Positions 47,841 through 58,524 of a stretch of 64,000 nucleotides of DNA are shown here, in pieces. This stretch comes from Sanguinoderma infundibulare (taxonomy: Eukaryota > Basidiomycota > Agaricomycetes > Polyporales > Polyporaceae), in the NCBI GenBank assembly GCA_032821775.1, contig JAVLRN010000008.1, positions 1,426,001 to 1,490,000 on the forward strand, given 5' to 3'. A model generated the notes under the pieces. That model did not search any database. It saw nothing but the letters and a program-made list of their open reading frames with translations, and was not told the DNA's origin. A program made the translations under genes and the position numbers. The stretch's first letter is position 1. Each line of letters starts with the position of its first letter.

Positions 47841-48548
47841 CTACGGCCTGTAACTGACCGCCGAAATTGCCCCCAGCGCCGTGGCATTTTTGAGAGCGGC
47901 CCCCACATCCCCCGAAGAGCCCTCGGGAGCGGGCTCTGGCAGTGACTGTAAAATACGGTTGCCGATGCTGAGCAGGGCCTCGGCCAAGGCCTTGGAAGAC
48001 ACGCGCGGCAGTGACCCATTCGGGAAAACTGGCGGGGAGGAGCTAGTCGTCCCGTTGGCACCCGACCCGCTAGGCGACACGGTGGCAGGCCCACTGAACG
48101 CCGCTTCGCATGCCTGGATAAATGTTGACGAGTTTCTGAGGATCTGTTGGACGATTTCATTAGCGGCTGGGTCGACGTCGAGGGCCGCTTTGGTCGTGTC
48201 GATACCGGCCGGGATCTGGAGTGCGTGACCAATAGTCTTTTTGGTGTCCTCGGTCGTCGGAGAGGCCAGGCCACGCTTCATCTCCTGAACCCGCGTAGCG
48301 TCCTGTAGCTCGGGGACAATGCGCGTCGCCACCTGTTGAAGGGTGCCGTCTGAGGTGCTAGCAGGTTCGACAGCAGGCGGAGTGACGCCCGGGTGGTCTT
48401 GACGCTGTTGCAAAACTGTGGGTGGAGACGAACACAGTCAGCGCATAGTCGACAACTAGCACAATGGGTGGTACATACGCGAGGCTCCGACACCACCACA
48501 GACAGACAGGCCGGCGACGAGGAGGGGGGCGTACTTGATAGCTACCAT
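47841..48548 (-). CDS. Small secreted protein, 214 aa
   Basis: Exon 1 48548-48479 and exon 2 48415-47841 (63 bp intron, GTATGT..CCACAG) give 214 residues. A clear signal peptide (MVAIKYAPLLVAGLSVCGG, cleavage likely after VGAS) is followed by a hydrophilic body: LLQQRQDHPG, a Pro/Thr-rich stretch, helix-prone segments (EIVQQILRNSSTFIQAC; ALAEALLSIGNRILQSL), one N-glycosylation site region (NGTTSSS) and a hydrophobic end (AALKNATALGAISAVSY). Only three cysteines, so not a classical Cys-rich effector. I recognise no family. It lies inside the inverted segment, so its upstream neighbour changed with the inversion. Confidence 0.7.
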
Positions 48549-48656
48549 GGTGGTCGAGGATAGGATGTGCGAAGGCGAACGCGACGACAGCGGCGGGCGA
48601 GAGTGATGGAACCCGTGGACGGAGACCACGGGGAGGAGAGGACGAAGGAGGAGCCA

Positions 48657-48663
48657 TTTTATA
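48657..48663 (-). promoter_or_regulatory. TATA box of the small secreted protein gene
   Basis: Reads TATAAAA on the minus strand, about 110 bases upstream of the ATG at 48548. Confidence 0.55.
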
Positions 48664-49041
48664 GGTCTCCCGCCGAAGCGCCAGCCCCCGAGGTGACTTG
48701 CTCGCCCAAGCTGGATCCAGTAGGTGGTTGACCGATCCAGAGTACACACATGCCGCGTCGCCGTCCACGATCCTTTCCCAGCAGCCGGATGGCATTTTGC
48801 AGGCTGACGTGACCACTCGAGAGCCGACTCCGTTGTTTCTGACAATTCGCCTGCCGCATCCAGTGGTTTCGAACCACCGGTCGATCCATGGATGATCACT
48901 GTGACGTTGCCAATCAGCCACAGACATCACAGAAGTCGAGGTCAGAATGCTTAAGTTGCTTATGTCTCGCCAGCCGATGACTCTTCGCAAAGTTCAGCCA
49001 CCATGACGCTCGTTTTGCGAAACGTAGTGTAAGCTGGAGAG
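48664..49041. other. No recognised gene
   Basis: Upstream flank of the small secreted protein gene; short frames only. Confidence 0.35.
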
Positions 49042-49247
49042 ATGGTCGTAATGTATGCAACACATCCGGTTCGTCCTAGGGTCTTTACGGCAGGCGTGGC
49101 GCACCGGAAATGTGACATTGATTCACTTCTTGTCGGACCCTCTTCGCGTACGGCCCGGGATCAGCTGTGGTACATTGGCTCGGCATTGTCCATCCTGTGC
49201 GACATAGGAATGACGGTGACGATCGAGAGGAAGCCCGGAAAGGTTGC
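49042..49247 (+). pseudogene. N-terminal side of the membrane-protein gene split by the gypsy element
   Basis: The plus-strand frame includes DQLWYIGSALSILCDIGMTV and TIERKPGKVA before the gypsy LTR. Its continuation lies at 29365-29060 on the minus strand. The helix-like LSILCDIGMTVTI followed by a basic loop is reminiscent of DUF6534-type proteins. The upstream exons were not resolved. Confidence 0.4.
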
Positions 49248-49451
49248 TGAGGCGGTTGCCTCACGGAGGAGGTTCGTTCGAGGGGAAAGACAGGGGTAAG
49301 GTCGGTCTCGATTGAATGCTAAGCTTGTTCGTAGTACAGGCTCGGGCTTTATATACTACGTTTTGGGACTAAACTCGATATGGTGAAGATTAGTCATCAT
49401 CAGGAACCCGGTAACCACTAGGGAAGATGGTGGCGCGCCGCCCACGCTACA
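49248..49451 (-). mobile_element. Gypsy 3' LTR (204 bp, inverted)
   Basis: Reverse complement of the LTR at 29366-29569, with three CpG-type differences. On the minus strand it is followed by GCAAC, the target duplication that pairs with 29361-29365. Confidence 0.9.
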
Positions 49452-50214
49452 TACGCCCTCCTGGGCGGACGCTCGCGATGCCCATGCCTACTCCTGCGGT
49501 TCCTCCTACGCCGAGCTGGCCGCGGGCCGCATGATAACATCGGCGCTGGCAGTGGGGGCCACGGGAGTCTTGGGAGTGACAGAGGACGAGCCCGAGGGGA
49601 CAGACGTGGTTCCGCCCAAGCTCGAGAAAATGGCGAGCTCGGAGTCGATCATCGTGGCCGTAGGAGGGGGAGGAGAGCCGGTGGGAGTGAGAGATCCGAG
49701 GGTTGAGGTGTCGTTGTCGAGCTCCGCCGCGGCACGGAGCACCTGGGATTTTACGACGGCCTTTGCGACTTGTCTCATCGCGGAGGCGTGCTTCCCCTCT
49801 CGGAGCTGGTCCTTGCGGCGTTGGTCGCGATTCTCGAACTGTTTGCGTGACTCCTGAGCGCACCGAACCTCTCGGTGCACGGCCTCCTCGAGCATCTGCT
49901 CGTACCGCTCGCGCTGCTTGCGGTTGAGGCGGTACTGGTCCTCGCTGCTCGGATCGGTGTAAGCGAGGGAGGGGATGAGGACCTCGCGGGGAACCGGGGG
50001 TCATTCGTCATGGTAGACGGTGCCGTCCGGGAGGAAGGTGGCCCAGCTTCACGGATTGTGTTCGTCCTCGTTCCAGGTGGACCGGAACTCGTGGTACCCG
50101 CCCGGGATGGGCTTTTTGGTTATGTCGAATGTCTCATTGGCGGTGTGGAGTGCCCGGAGGTCCCGGTCATGGTCGAGGTAGTCGCGGAGTGTGTGCGGTC
50201 TGTACTTTGAGTAG

Positions 50215-51283
50215 AGTCTACACACGCCCTTGCAAGTGCGCCGGTTTATTAAACCGACGCGACTTGCAAGTGCGCGCGGAGAGATCCGGGGGGGTATGGG
50301 CAGTGATGGGGTGCAGGGCAACGGTCACGCGGCGGTCGGACGCGCGCGATCATCGGACAATCGTCCGGACTCGGTTTGCGGTGGACGGTGCGGATATTCG
50401 TCCATCTTTGTTGCATAGATATTCAGAGTGCGCCCAGCAGCTGACGGGGAACCGCGGCCGGGCGAACAGAGGACGGGGTGTGGGCGGACGACCAACGGGG
50501 GGCGGGTGGACGACCAACGGGGCACGGGCGACACTGTTTTGATGATGCAATATTCGACAGTCCGAGAACATCGGCATGACGCCACACTCGGTGACCTCAT
50601 TTCCTTGGCACGCGACGATCACGGCCTGCAACCGTCGGACGCGACCGCGAGATGGGCTGCGGGTAAGGGCTCCACGTTTGTCAGCTTTGAGAGGGCCGTC
50701 CAACTCTTCGTGTCACGAACATCTCCGAAGACACTCAGGAGAACGACCTCTGCGACCTCTCTGGTTTGGCCGCGTCGCGCGTATGTATGTCGGACGTGAC
50801 CGCAAGTTGGGATGTGGGTAAGGGTGTCAGCTTTGAGGAGAAGGCCGTCGCGCCGAAAGCCATGGAGAATACATTTGCATCAGGGGGAGGGTGTTCTACC
50901 AGACCATGCTGATGCAAGTGACACTTGCATCAGCGCGGACGGGAGCATAAGCGCTGTAAGTATGGGTTATAGGCATTTTCTTTCCCTTTGGGTATAAGGA
51001 ACTGATGGCTTAGTGGTAGAATGGGTTGTTAGTAATTGTCCCATGGTACTTAGTTTGAGTCCCGGGATGGTAAATTTTTGAAAACTGATCAATGAGCATT
51101 GACGGTGGTATACAAAGGTATATACAGGATGAATTGATGACAGGGTGTTACCTATGAACAGGAGGAGGGCCGGAGGAGAGGGGACAGGGAGGGGACGGCG
51201 ACTGGTCTCCCAGGCGCCATCAGCGCGCACTTGCAAGTGGCGCCGGTATAATAAACCGGCGCACTTGCAAGTGTCTGTGTAGA
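50215..51283. mobile_element. TIR element M2 (~1.07 kb) inside the gypsy tail
   Basis: Left end gtctacacacgcccttgcaag, then gccggtttatta and acttgcaagtgcgcg. Right end is the inverted form (gcgcacttgcaagtgg, gccggtataataaaccgg, cttgcaagtgtctgtgtagac). Same arm structure as M1. No transposase. It separates two parts of the gypsy tail frame. The internal gggtgtggg/gaccaacgggg stretch (50470-50525) is a short GC-rich repeat. Confidence 0.8.
51002..51073 (+). other. tRNA-like segment inside M2
   Basis: A box tggcttagtgg (51006-51016) fits the pol III consensus and agtttgagtcc (51052-51062) is close to a B box; the spacing is tRNA-like. It sits at the same relative place as the tRNA-like segment of M1 and is followed by gatggtaaattttt. 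Confidence 0.55.
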
Positions 51284-51961
51284 CGGCTCACTTCGAGGTC
51301 TCGGCGGAGTCGACGGGGGAGATGAGGAGGTCCCCGTTCGGACAGAGGGTCCTGTGGGCGTGGATGAGTGGTGGCATGGTTTGGGGCTGATGGGACAGAA
51401 GGGGCGTGAGCAGGGGGACGACAGCAGTGCTGGTGGTGATTGTGGGGAGAAGTCGTCAGGCGAGGCACGGGGGAAGAAAGGAAGGAGGGGGAGTGAGCAT
51501 CGACCAAGTTATATTCCGACATGATCGATTGGATGAGATCGTGAAGGAAAAGGTCAGTGCATCCGACGAAAATCTGCGGGTCATCCGGTGGTGGCCTCAT
51601 GCCTTCAGCCAATGGCGCAATGGTGTCAATGCCTTGTGCCTCAAGATAAGTCTTCAATGCATTAAGCGGCTTGGCCGTGGCATACGGGATCCACGTGCGG
51701 TCACCCAATTTCCACTCCACCTCAAAAATAGCGGTTGTCCCCTTACCAACGTGCCCAACGATCGAGCTAACAGCCCACTCATTCTCCGGGTCTTCAATTT
51801 CGAACATTTGAGCATCCGATCGACCAGGGAACAGCCTATCATCGTTCGGTTCATGGATACGCAGCAAGCTCGCATGAAACATGTCGTGGATCCCTCTGTG
51901 CTTTAGACTACCAGGAAGCTCAATCCGAAACGATGAGTTGCAGAAGTCCCAAATGATTTTG

Positions 51962-52312
51962 TGTTGAGCACAGTGGGGGTTGTCCACTGTGGGGTGCAAC
52001 TAGACGCAGCAGTCACACATACTCACCTGGCTAGAGAGGTAGAGAGGCTGTAGAGGCAAGTGAGGAGAAGAGTAGAAGAACTGCTGATATTAGGGCCAAT
52101 AGGGGCCATATATATACTACAGAGCATACTGCATTACTAAGGCTATACAGTACAAGACATGCCATACCGGGATACAAGGTATGGCATCACATGAGATGAT
52201 CATGTGCGGCAGCTATACAGCGCCTGTGCAATGGATGTAATATCAGGCTGTGCCGATATCAAGATACGCAGCTATGCCGTGCAACGCTATGCTCGGCTAT
52301 GCGCGTTCAACA
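51962..52312 (-). mobile_element. Copia 3' LTR (351 bp, inverted)
   Basis: Ends TGTTGA..TCAACA, same length as the 5' LTR at 38567. On the minus strand it is preceded by the polypurine tract gcaagggggag (52313-52323) and followed by the target duplication CAAAA (51957-51961). Confidence 0.92.
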
Positions 52313-55298
52313 CTCCCCCTTGCTAAGTACGCACTCGCAAGTATGCAAGCGGATATGGCGCTTTAAGCTGGCTTAGGGAAATGCAAGCCAAGATGAGGAC
52401 GGAAGTGGTGGAACTTCACAGTGCCCAAATTCTTGGTGAAAATATCAGTGGGATTATCAGTCCCTTCGACATAGAATATGTCGGTGATACCTCGATCATA
52501 CACTTCGCGAACATAATGGTAACGGATGTCGATGTGCTTCGACCTTGCTTCCATGACAGCATTTTGTCCGATGTGTATGGAGCCTTAGTTATCTCCAGAT
52601 AGTGGTACGCGACCGAGGTTATAGCCAAGTTCAGCAAGCAAGTTGTGAACCCAGACTATTTGGCAACTACAGTCACTCATTGCCATATACTCAGCCTCAG
52701 TGGAGGAAAGAGCAATGGTCTTCTGCACATATGAAACCCACAAGAATGCGCAGTTCGCTAACTTTAGCATGAAGCCGGTTTGCGATCGTCGAGAGTGTGG
52801 GTCTGAAGCCCAATCACTGTTGGTTGCAGCAATTAAGCCGAGTTGAGAATCGCCATTGTAAACCAAGGCATAGTTCTTGGTACCGATGAGGTAGCAGCAA
52901 ATGTGAAGTGCCTTGCTTAGATGATCCTCGGTCGGGTTTGCGGCGTACTGTGCCAGTTTGGTCACAGCGAAAGCTATATCTGGCCTCATACCTAGCATGA
53001 GGTAGAGTAGAGAGCCGATAACTTTCTGGTACCTGGAGCAAAGCTCCGGTGTAGCTTGTCCTGTGTTGGGGGCAGGTATGTAACCCGCAGGGAGTGGAGT
53101 TGAAGACGGTCATGTGTTTGTCATGCCGCAGCGGTCCAGTACTTTCTCCAAGTATGCATGTTGATCTAAAAAGATCTTTTGGCCAATACGAGTGATGCGC
53201 ATGTGCAAAAACTCCTTTGCATCGCCTAAGTTGCAGCATTCCCATTTGTTCATGAAGCGAGCTTTAAGTCTAGCTACAAGCTTCTTGTCGCACCCACAGA
53301 AAAGCGCATCGTCAACATAGACAATCACAACTACTATAGCACCATCAGAGTGACGCTTGTAGATGTATAAACCTGCATCGTTGGTGAGCCGGTGATAGCC
53401 CATCAACTTCATGGACTCAGACAAGGTGCGCCACCACGCTAAACCTGCCTGCTTAAGTCCATAAAGAGCACGCTTCAATTTAAAGACTTTGTGCTCGGAG
53501 CCAGGGATGTGAAATCCTTCTGGCTGCTCCAGGTAGATCTCCTCGTCCAGCTTGCCATACAAGTAAGCACTGCGAACATCAAGTCCTGAGATGTGCCAGT
53601 CCTCGAGTGCTGCAAGAGCCATGATGAGACGAACTGTCTTGAAGCGGACAACTGGGGAGAATATCATGTCGAAGTCTTCACCTTCAACCTGGGAGAAGCC
53701 TTTTGCTACAAGTCTGGCTTTCTTGTGACCGTCAGTTTTGACATCGAATACCCAGCGGTTTTTCACGACCTTGCGTCCTTTCAGACGGTCGACCAAGTCA
53801 TAAACGTCGCACCTGTGAAGGGCCTCTAATTCTTTGTGGCAAGCGGTAAACCACTCCTTTTGCTCAGCCTTTGGTAGACTGGTAATATCATGGTAAGTCC
53901 ACTCGCGCACATTGGGCGGTGAGACTTTCTCCCCCTCATCTGGTGGAATCGCCTTTGTGATAAGGTATTGGATGAGACTAGCTCCCCCTTCCTGGCATAG
54001 TTTTGCCACATCAATTCTAGAGGCACGCAAGACACCTTTGACTTCTTCTGATGAGTGACCTGACGACTCTTCTTCTGATTCATATTCATCTTCATCCTTG
54101 TCGTCATCGTCATCATCGTCATCGTTGGGGTCTGAGCGATCTGGACTAGGAGCGGCTGACTGAGGTTGAGGCAGGAGTTCTGCAGGTATAGGTATTGGGT
54201 CTGAGCCCAAGTCCTCCTCTTCCTCATCATCGTCGTCGCTACCACTAGACGAGATTACAGGGGTTGATTCCCTGTGCATGCACATCGAAGGTGGAAGTGG
54301 AATGGGTGGTCTGCGTACAGCGGATCTATCGCGTGATTGTGGAAGTGATCGGGCATGGCTAGGTCCGGGAACCTGCTCATCCCTTGAAGGTGGTGCGGTC
54401 TGAGAGCGACTCAGTATCTCGCCAACCAACCTCTTCCACGATCCCCGTTTCTCAACATCCTTAAAAATGTCCATAGGGTGACGTGATTCACCATAGACAT
54501 TACCTTCGCGAACTGGTACATTCCGCTCCCTCACAGACCATCGTGGTGCGACTGACTGTTCAACCGGAGGAGGTTGCGGCGGCAGAGGGTGTTGCACTAC
54601 TGGTACATCTCCTCCGTGCTGTGCGCGAGGTTGAGGAGGTACAGGGGATACAGCCAGAGCTGGTGCATGCGCTTGGCCTTGTGCATTTCCCTTGCCCTTT
54701 GTGGAAGGTTTTCTGGGAGGACGACATTGCTCTTCATCGTCATCAGAGAGTAAAGAAGGAGTAGTTGCCTGGTCCATAGGTTCAACTGGTTCAGGTGCAC
54801 TCTGCTGCCCATGTCGCTTCTTTTTATGTGTACATTTCGGAAACAAACTTTCGTCAAATAGTGCTTGAGCAGCTATGAAGATGACATTGTTTGGTGAGCG
54901 CATAAACTTATGATTGTGGTTACTGGCACTGACACCAAGATAAATCATCAGCTCAGATTTGGGTGATAATTTATTCCTGCGGACTTCGGGGGGCAAAAAG
55001 ACATATGCACCATAACTGAATACACGTAGGTGACTGATGTCTGGCTTGGTACCATTCAAAAGTTCATAAGGTGTCCGCCATTCAAGGTGACGAATAGGTG
55101 TCCTGTTGTACAGGTGCGCTGCATGTTCGAAGGACAATTCCCACCAAGATTGAGGGATGCAGGCGTCATGCCACATTGCCTCGCTCTTGTCCATGAGTGT
55201 ACAAATGATTCGCTCAGCGCGGCCATTCTGTTGATGAATATGAGGCACGCTAGGTATGATCTCAATGCCTCTGTCTTTGAGCATGTTGTTGAAGGCGT
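52313..55298 (-). pseudogene. Copia integrase second half, reverse transcriptase and RNase H
   Basis: On the minus strand the frame opens at the X junction with AFNNMLKDRGIEIIPSVP and HQQNGRAERIICTL (the integrase E), then WELSFEHAAHLYNRTP, an acidic linker and the reverse transcriptase (WVFDVKTDGHKKARLVAKG; GLDVRSAYLYGKLDEEIYL; VIVYVDDALFCG with the YVDD site). A TGA follows GMTNT at about 53110. RNase H follows (NSDWASDPHSRRSQTGF; SSTEAEYMAMSD), then a TAA in GDN(stop)GSIH at about 52585, and the end KHIDIRYHYVREV and NPTDIFTKNL. Two stops and the upstream frameshift make it non-autonomous. The first ~90 codons of the open frame on this strand are X-element sequence, not protein. Confidence 0.88.
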
Positions 55299-56318
55299 TG
55301 TTACGTGCACGGGGAACCTGCGCGTAGAACCGGAGGATCAACGCGGGGAAAGGACAGGCCGTGACGGAAAGATGCGAGGTGGTACAGGTGTGCTGCAAGC
55401 CTAAAGGCCACCGAACGGTAGGGAAAGGGGGAGACTCAACTACGGTGCGGCCACGTAGACCAACTACCACACGGTAGTATACGATGCGGATACGATCGGT
55501 GCGCACGGGCACTGCGGAGGAAGAACGATGCGGAGTACGTGCAATCGCACAATGTACTGACGGAGAGAGGCTCGAAGTCGATGCGGAGAGGCTACTTGGA
55601 GCCCGACGGGAGTCGTACGCACGCAGGTACGAGAGACGAGAGATCTGAGGCCCAGGGGTAACCTGGAGAATCCATACACCAATCCAAAACTAAGTACAAA
55701 GAGGACACACACTGCGCATACCGCGCAGTGGCACAAACACCACTAGACTACCATAGCTCTGGAACGTAGCTACAGAGACCATGTGGAACCGTACTGTAAC
55801 CTAAAAGAGAGTCCGAGAGACACCTGCGACAGAACTACCTAACAACCGCGAGCTGAAACGTGCAGTATCGTAAAAGAGTCAAAGAATCCTGTACATGCCG
55901 AGCACAACACGTGACCGTGATCGACGCATCGTGACCATGTCAAAGATAGCCGCGTATCGTACTAAACTGATCGGAGGCCTAGCCGCAAGGTACTGTGCCA
56001 TGCCACCGCACGTCCTGTGGCACTTAATGAGACGTGCATACGATCGAGGACGTACCGAACGATCCCCGAGTGCGAGGGCACCCGTAATCCATGTGCGTAA
56101 TCGGGCCGCGAGGAAGAGGAGCCGTGCGGTCAAAGGGGGGACACCCACGATGCGTGGTAACCGCGCGGTAGATACGTGTGGTAGTCGAAGAGCCTGCACG
56201 ATGCGGAAGGCCGATGGCCCGAGTCGTGTATGGTGCATACGGTGGTGACCGATCGGTGCGAGAGGGAACCACGCGGAATGCGAAGATTCTGGGCACAGGG
56301 CGCGTAGGGGACCCTACA
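55299..56318 (-). mobile_element. X element, right copy (inverted)
   Basis: Inverted, near-identical partner of 41694-42712 (1020 against 1019 bp). On the minus strand it is preceded by precursor gene 2 (GCGC at 56319-56322) and followed by copia (acgc, complement of 55295-55298). Confidence 0.85.
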
Positions 56319-57044
56319 GCGCTCGGCGACATCGCGCTTCAAGACATTCCACGACTTGGCCGCGTGGTCATATTTCTGCAACGAGGCACCGCCAGTCATC
56401 ATTCACTGCGTGGCCGCGAGATATCCGCCATCGCGACTCACGTTGGCTTCCGAGATGTGGGCCATGGGCCCCTCTGCGCCACTGGCGTCCCGGAACGCCG
56501 TCAGATGGCCGCAGCGGGAGCAGTACACGTCGTGTTCGGTCTTCTTCCCTATCTTGCGGTCGCGGATCATCTCAACGAACCACTCGGGGGTGTGTACGCC
56601 ACGCGCGAGCGCAGTGTAGACCCTGAAAGACATTCCAAGTCAGCTGCAGTAAAATTGGACCGAACGGTTCGCGGTGCCAGGCTGCCGCAATGGAGTTGAC
56701 GAACCAGTCGATGAACTCGGTCGGCTTGCCGCAGCGCGCGCACACCTGCGGCGGGTGCGTCGTGTACGTGCCCTTGAAGCCGAACTCGCTGAAGTCTTCC
56801 CCGAGGAGTTCAGAGAGATGGTGCTGCTCGTCCTCGTCGATGAAATTGAGGTACTTCGCATCCTCGGCCGGCGGGTCCTCGAGCTCGATGTACTTCACAG
56901 TGCCGGTGACGCGAGCCTCAGCCTGGCGGGGATGTGTGAGTAGTTGTAGAAGGAACAAGAATGCGGCGTCCGCACCTTGTGGACGGCAGTGAGTGCGACC
57001 ACGCTGATCACGGCGACGGATAGGAGGTTAAGCGGCGACTTCAT
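56319..57044 (-). pseudogene. 5' part of precursor gene 2 (constant domain)
   Basis: Exons 57044-56976, 56922-56705, 56622-56442 and the start of exon 4 (56375-56319). Start MKSPLNLLSVAVISVVAL; then YIELEDPPAEDAKYL, CARCGKPTEFIDW, GVHTPEWFVEMIRD, YCSRCGHLTAF and HISEAN; exon 4 begins KYDHAAKSWNVLKRDVAER and is cut by X. Intron positions and phases match precursors 1, 3 and 4, including the split W codon. Removing X and one 4 bp repeat joins DVAER in frame to the repeats at 42717. The precursor was therefore intact, apart from one TAG, before X inserted. Confidence 0.8.
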
Positions 57045-57118
57045 GGCGAACAAAGATTGGACGATTGAGTGGGTGAATCTGTGTGGGTGTGGGTTCCTCC
57101 TCCTGGATGGGTCCCGGC

Positions 57119-57160
57119 TTATATGTGCCCATAAGATCGCCGCGCATGGCCGCGCATGCC
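57119..57160 (-). promoter_or_regulatory. TATA box and shared upstream motif of precursor 2
   Basis: ATATAA at 57119-57124, 75 bases upstream of the ATG. The plus-strand block cataagatcgccgcgcatg and a second catg follow at 57129-57160, as in precursor 1. Confidence 0.55.
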
Positions 57161-58524
57161 GCCCAGACCTATGGGTGCAATCGATTGGAAGGGAATTTTT
57201 TATTCTGCATTGTGTTAGCGGCATCTCAAAAGACAGGGTGTCCATTGACGGCGCGTTGGGTAGTGCAAAAGACCGGCGGTCGCATAACGTGATGGCGCAT
57301 CGCTAGTGGCTCGGAGATATACATAGTACTTACAACTTGCAGTGTCCAATGCACAGTCTCTGGTTAGGAACCGACCACAATCCCATGATGGTTGAGAATG
57401 TGCCATAATCAGGAGTCACTCGCGGACAGTAGATGATTATCAGGTATAAGACAATAATGCGATTCGGAAACATTTGCACAAGGAATCAAGCATCGTCTTC
57501 ACTGCACGACACTCGGGGTCATTATGTGCAGGATATGCCGTACCCTGTCCCCCACCGAGTATAATGGGGCCTGTAGCGCGCCACGCTGGAGATGAAGCCT
57601 CGCTGCATCAGCAAAGACAAGCCCGCAGAAGAGAGCTTTCACAGGCTCAAAACCATTATCTCTATCGCGCTCCGTTAGAATCCCTCTCCGATGCGCTGAC
57701 AGTAGGACACGGCTGCTTGAGGGAGCTATAGGCATCGGCAGCTCGACATGAATTGTTCGGCATTGGTAGGACGCTAGAGCGCTTGGTCAAGGCACGGGTA
57801 CTATGAGAGCAAGAAAAATGGCATTGCATCCATGACGTGTGGGCGAGGTGTGAAACACCATGCTGTACGGGGCTTGTAGAGCGCCCCGCTGAACACGAAA
57901 CATGAGCAAAGGCGATCCGAGACTGTACTTATTATCTCCTGTTACGCTCCCTTAACATCCCTCTCCGAGTGCTGGCTTCGGAGACGGCTGCTTCAGGACA
58001 GCGTGGTGGGTATGGTCAGCACGACATGAGTCACTCTTCAGGATGCCGGGGTGTTTGGTCAATCGACCGGAACGAAGGACATATGCACGCAGGGAAAGTA
58101 GCAGCACGCTGCTGCGCTTGGGCGACCGGTACGATTTCCATATAGAGCGAGGGAAGTGGCATCATACCCTTGTGGTGTGTCGGGATGCTCACGTCTATAA
58201 ACCCCGCTCATGTCGCAAGAGGCATTCCAATCATCTAACCAGTGAAAAAGCAAAGTGAAACACACCACCAAAGAATTGGTAAACCATTGAAGTCTTCAGC
58301 CGCCATTCTTGGGCCATTTAGCAGCGTACCATGGGCCCGATATTTAAGGATCTGTGCCTTATATCAGTGATCTACTCAATGTTACTATAGAACAGTTCAC
58401 TCCTCGACTTACGTACCTCCGGTGGCTTGCTCTATCCTTGGTGAGTTTGAGTCTGCGCAGCAGAGATGGCCAACCTGGGACGGACACGGCACGGGAAGGG
58501 GAGGGATGGTGAAGTAACAAGGTA
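57161..58524. repeat. Non-genic stretch with a diverged tandem duplication
   Basis: Blocks at about 57550-57775 and 57855-58060 correspond: ctgtagcgcgccacgctgga against cttgtagagcgccccgctga, then gagc/gcaaag, attatctc, cgctcc(c/g)tta, atccctctccga and cacggctgctt/gacggctgctt. The period is about 310 bases. No gene recognised in the stretch. Confidence 0.5.

Larger units (their letters stand above)
49452..51961 (-). pseudogene. Gypsy pol 3' end and tail, interrupted by M2
   Basis: Directly after the copia LTR the minus strand resumes the gypsy frame: IIWDFCNSSFRIELPGSL, MFHASLLRIHEPND, IVGHVGKGTTAIFEVEW and KLGDRTWIPYATAKPLNA, the chromodomain-like C-terminal part of gypsy integrase. A Pro/His-rich segment follows to about 51284. 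Beyond M2 the tail continues (LRDYLDHDRDLRALHTA; GGYHEFRSTWNEDE, TGA at 50049) with a charged coiled coil (RERYEQMLEEAVHREV; DQRRKDQLREGKHAS) and a stop at 49506, just before the LTR. Similar charged tails are common in polypore gypsy elements (from memory). Confidence 0.8.

Noticed and set aside
49506..50049. The charged coiled-coil frame as a captured host gene
   Set aside because: It lies inside the LTRs, continues the pol frame and resembles tails usual for polypore gypsy elements.
53110..55512. 800-codon minus-strand frame as a single gene
   Set aside because: It is the second half of copia pol. About its first 70-90 codons come from X sequence fused by the insertion.
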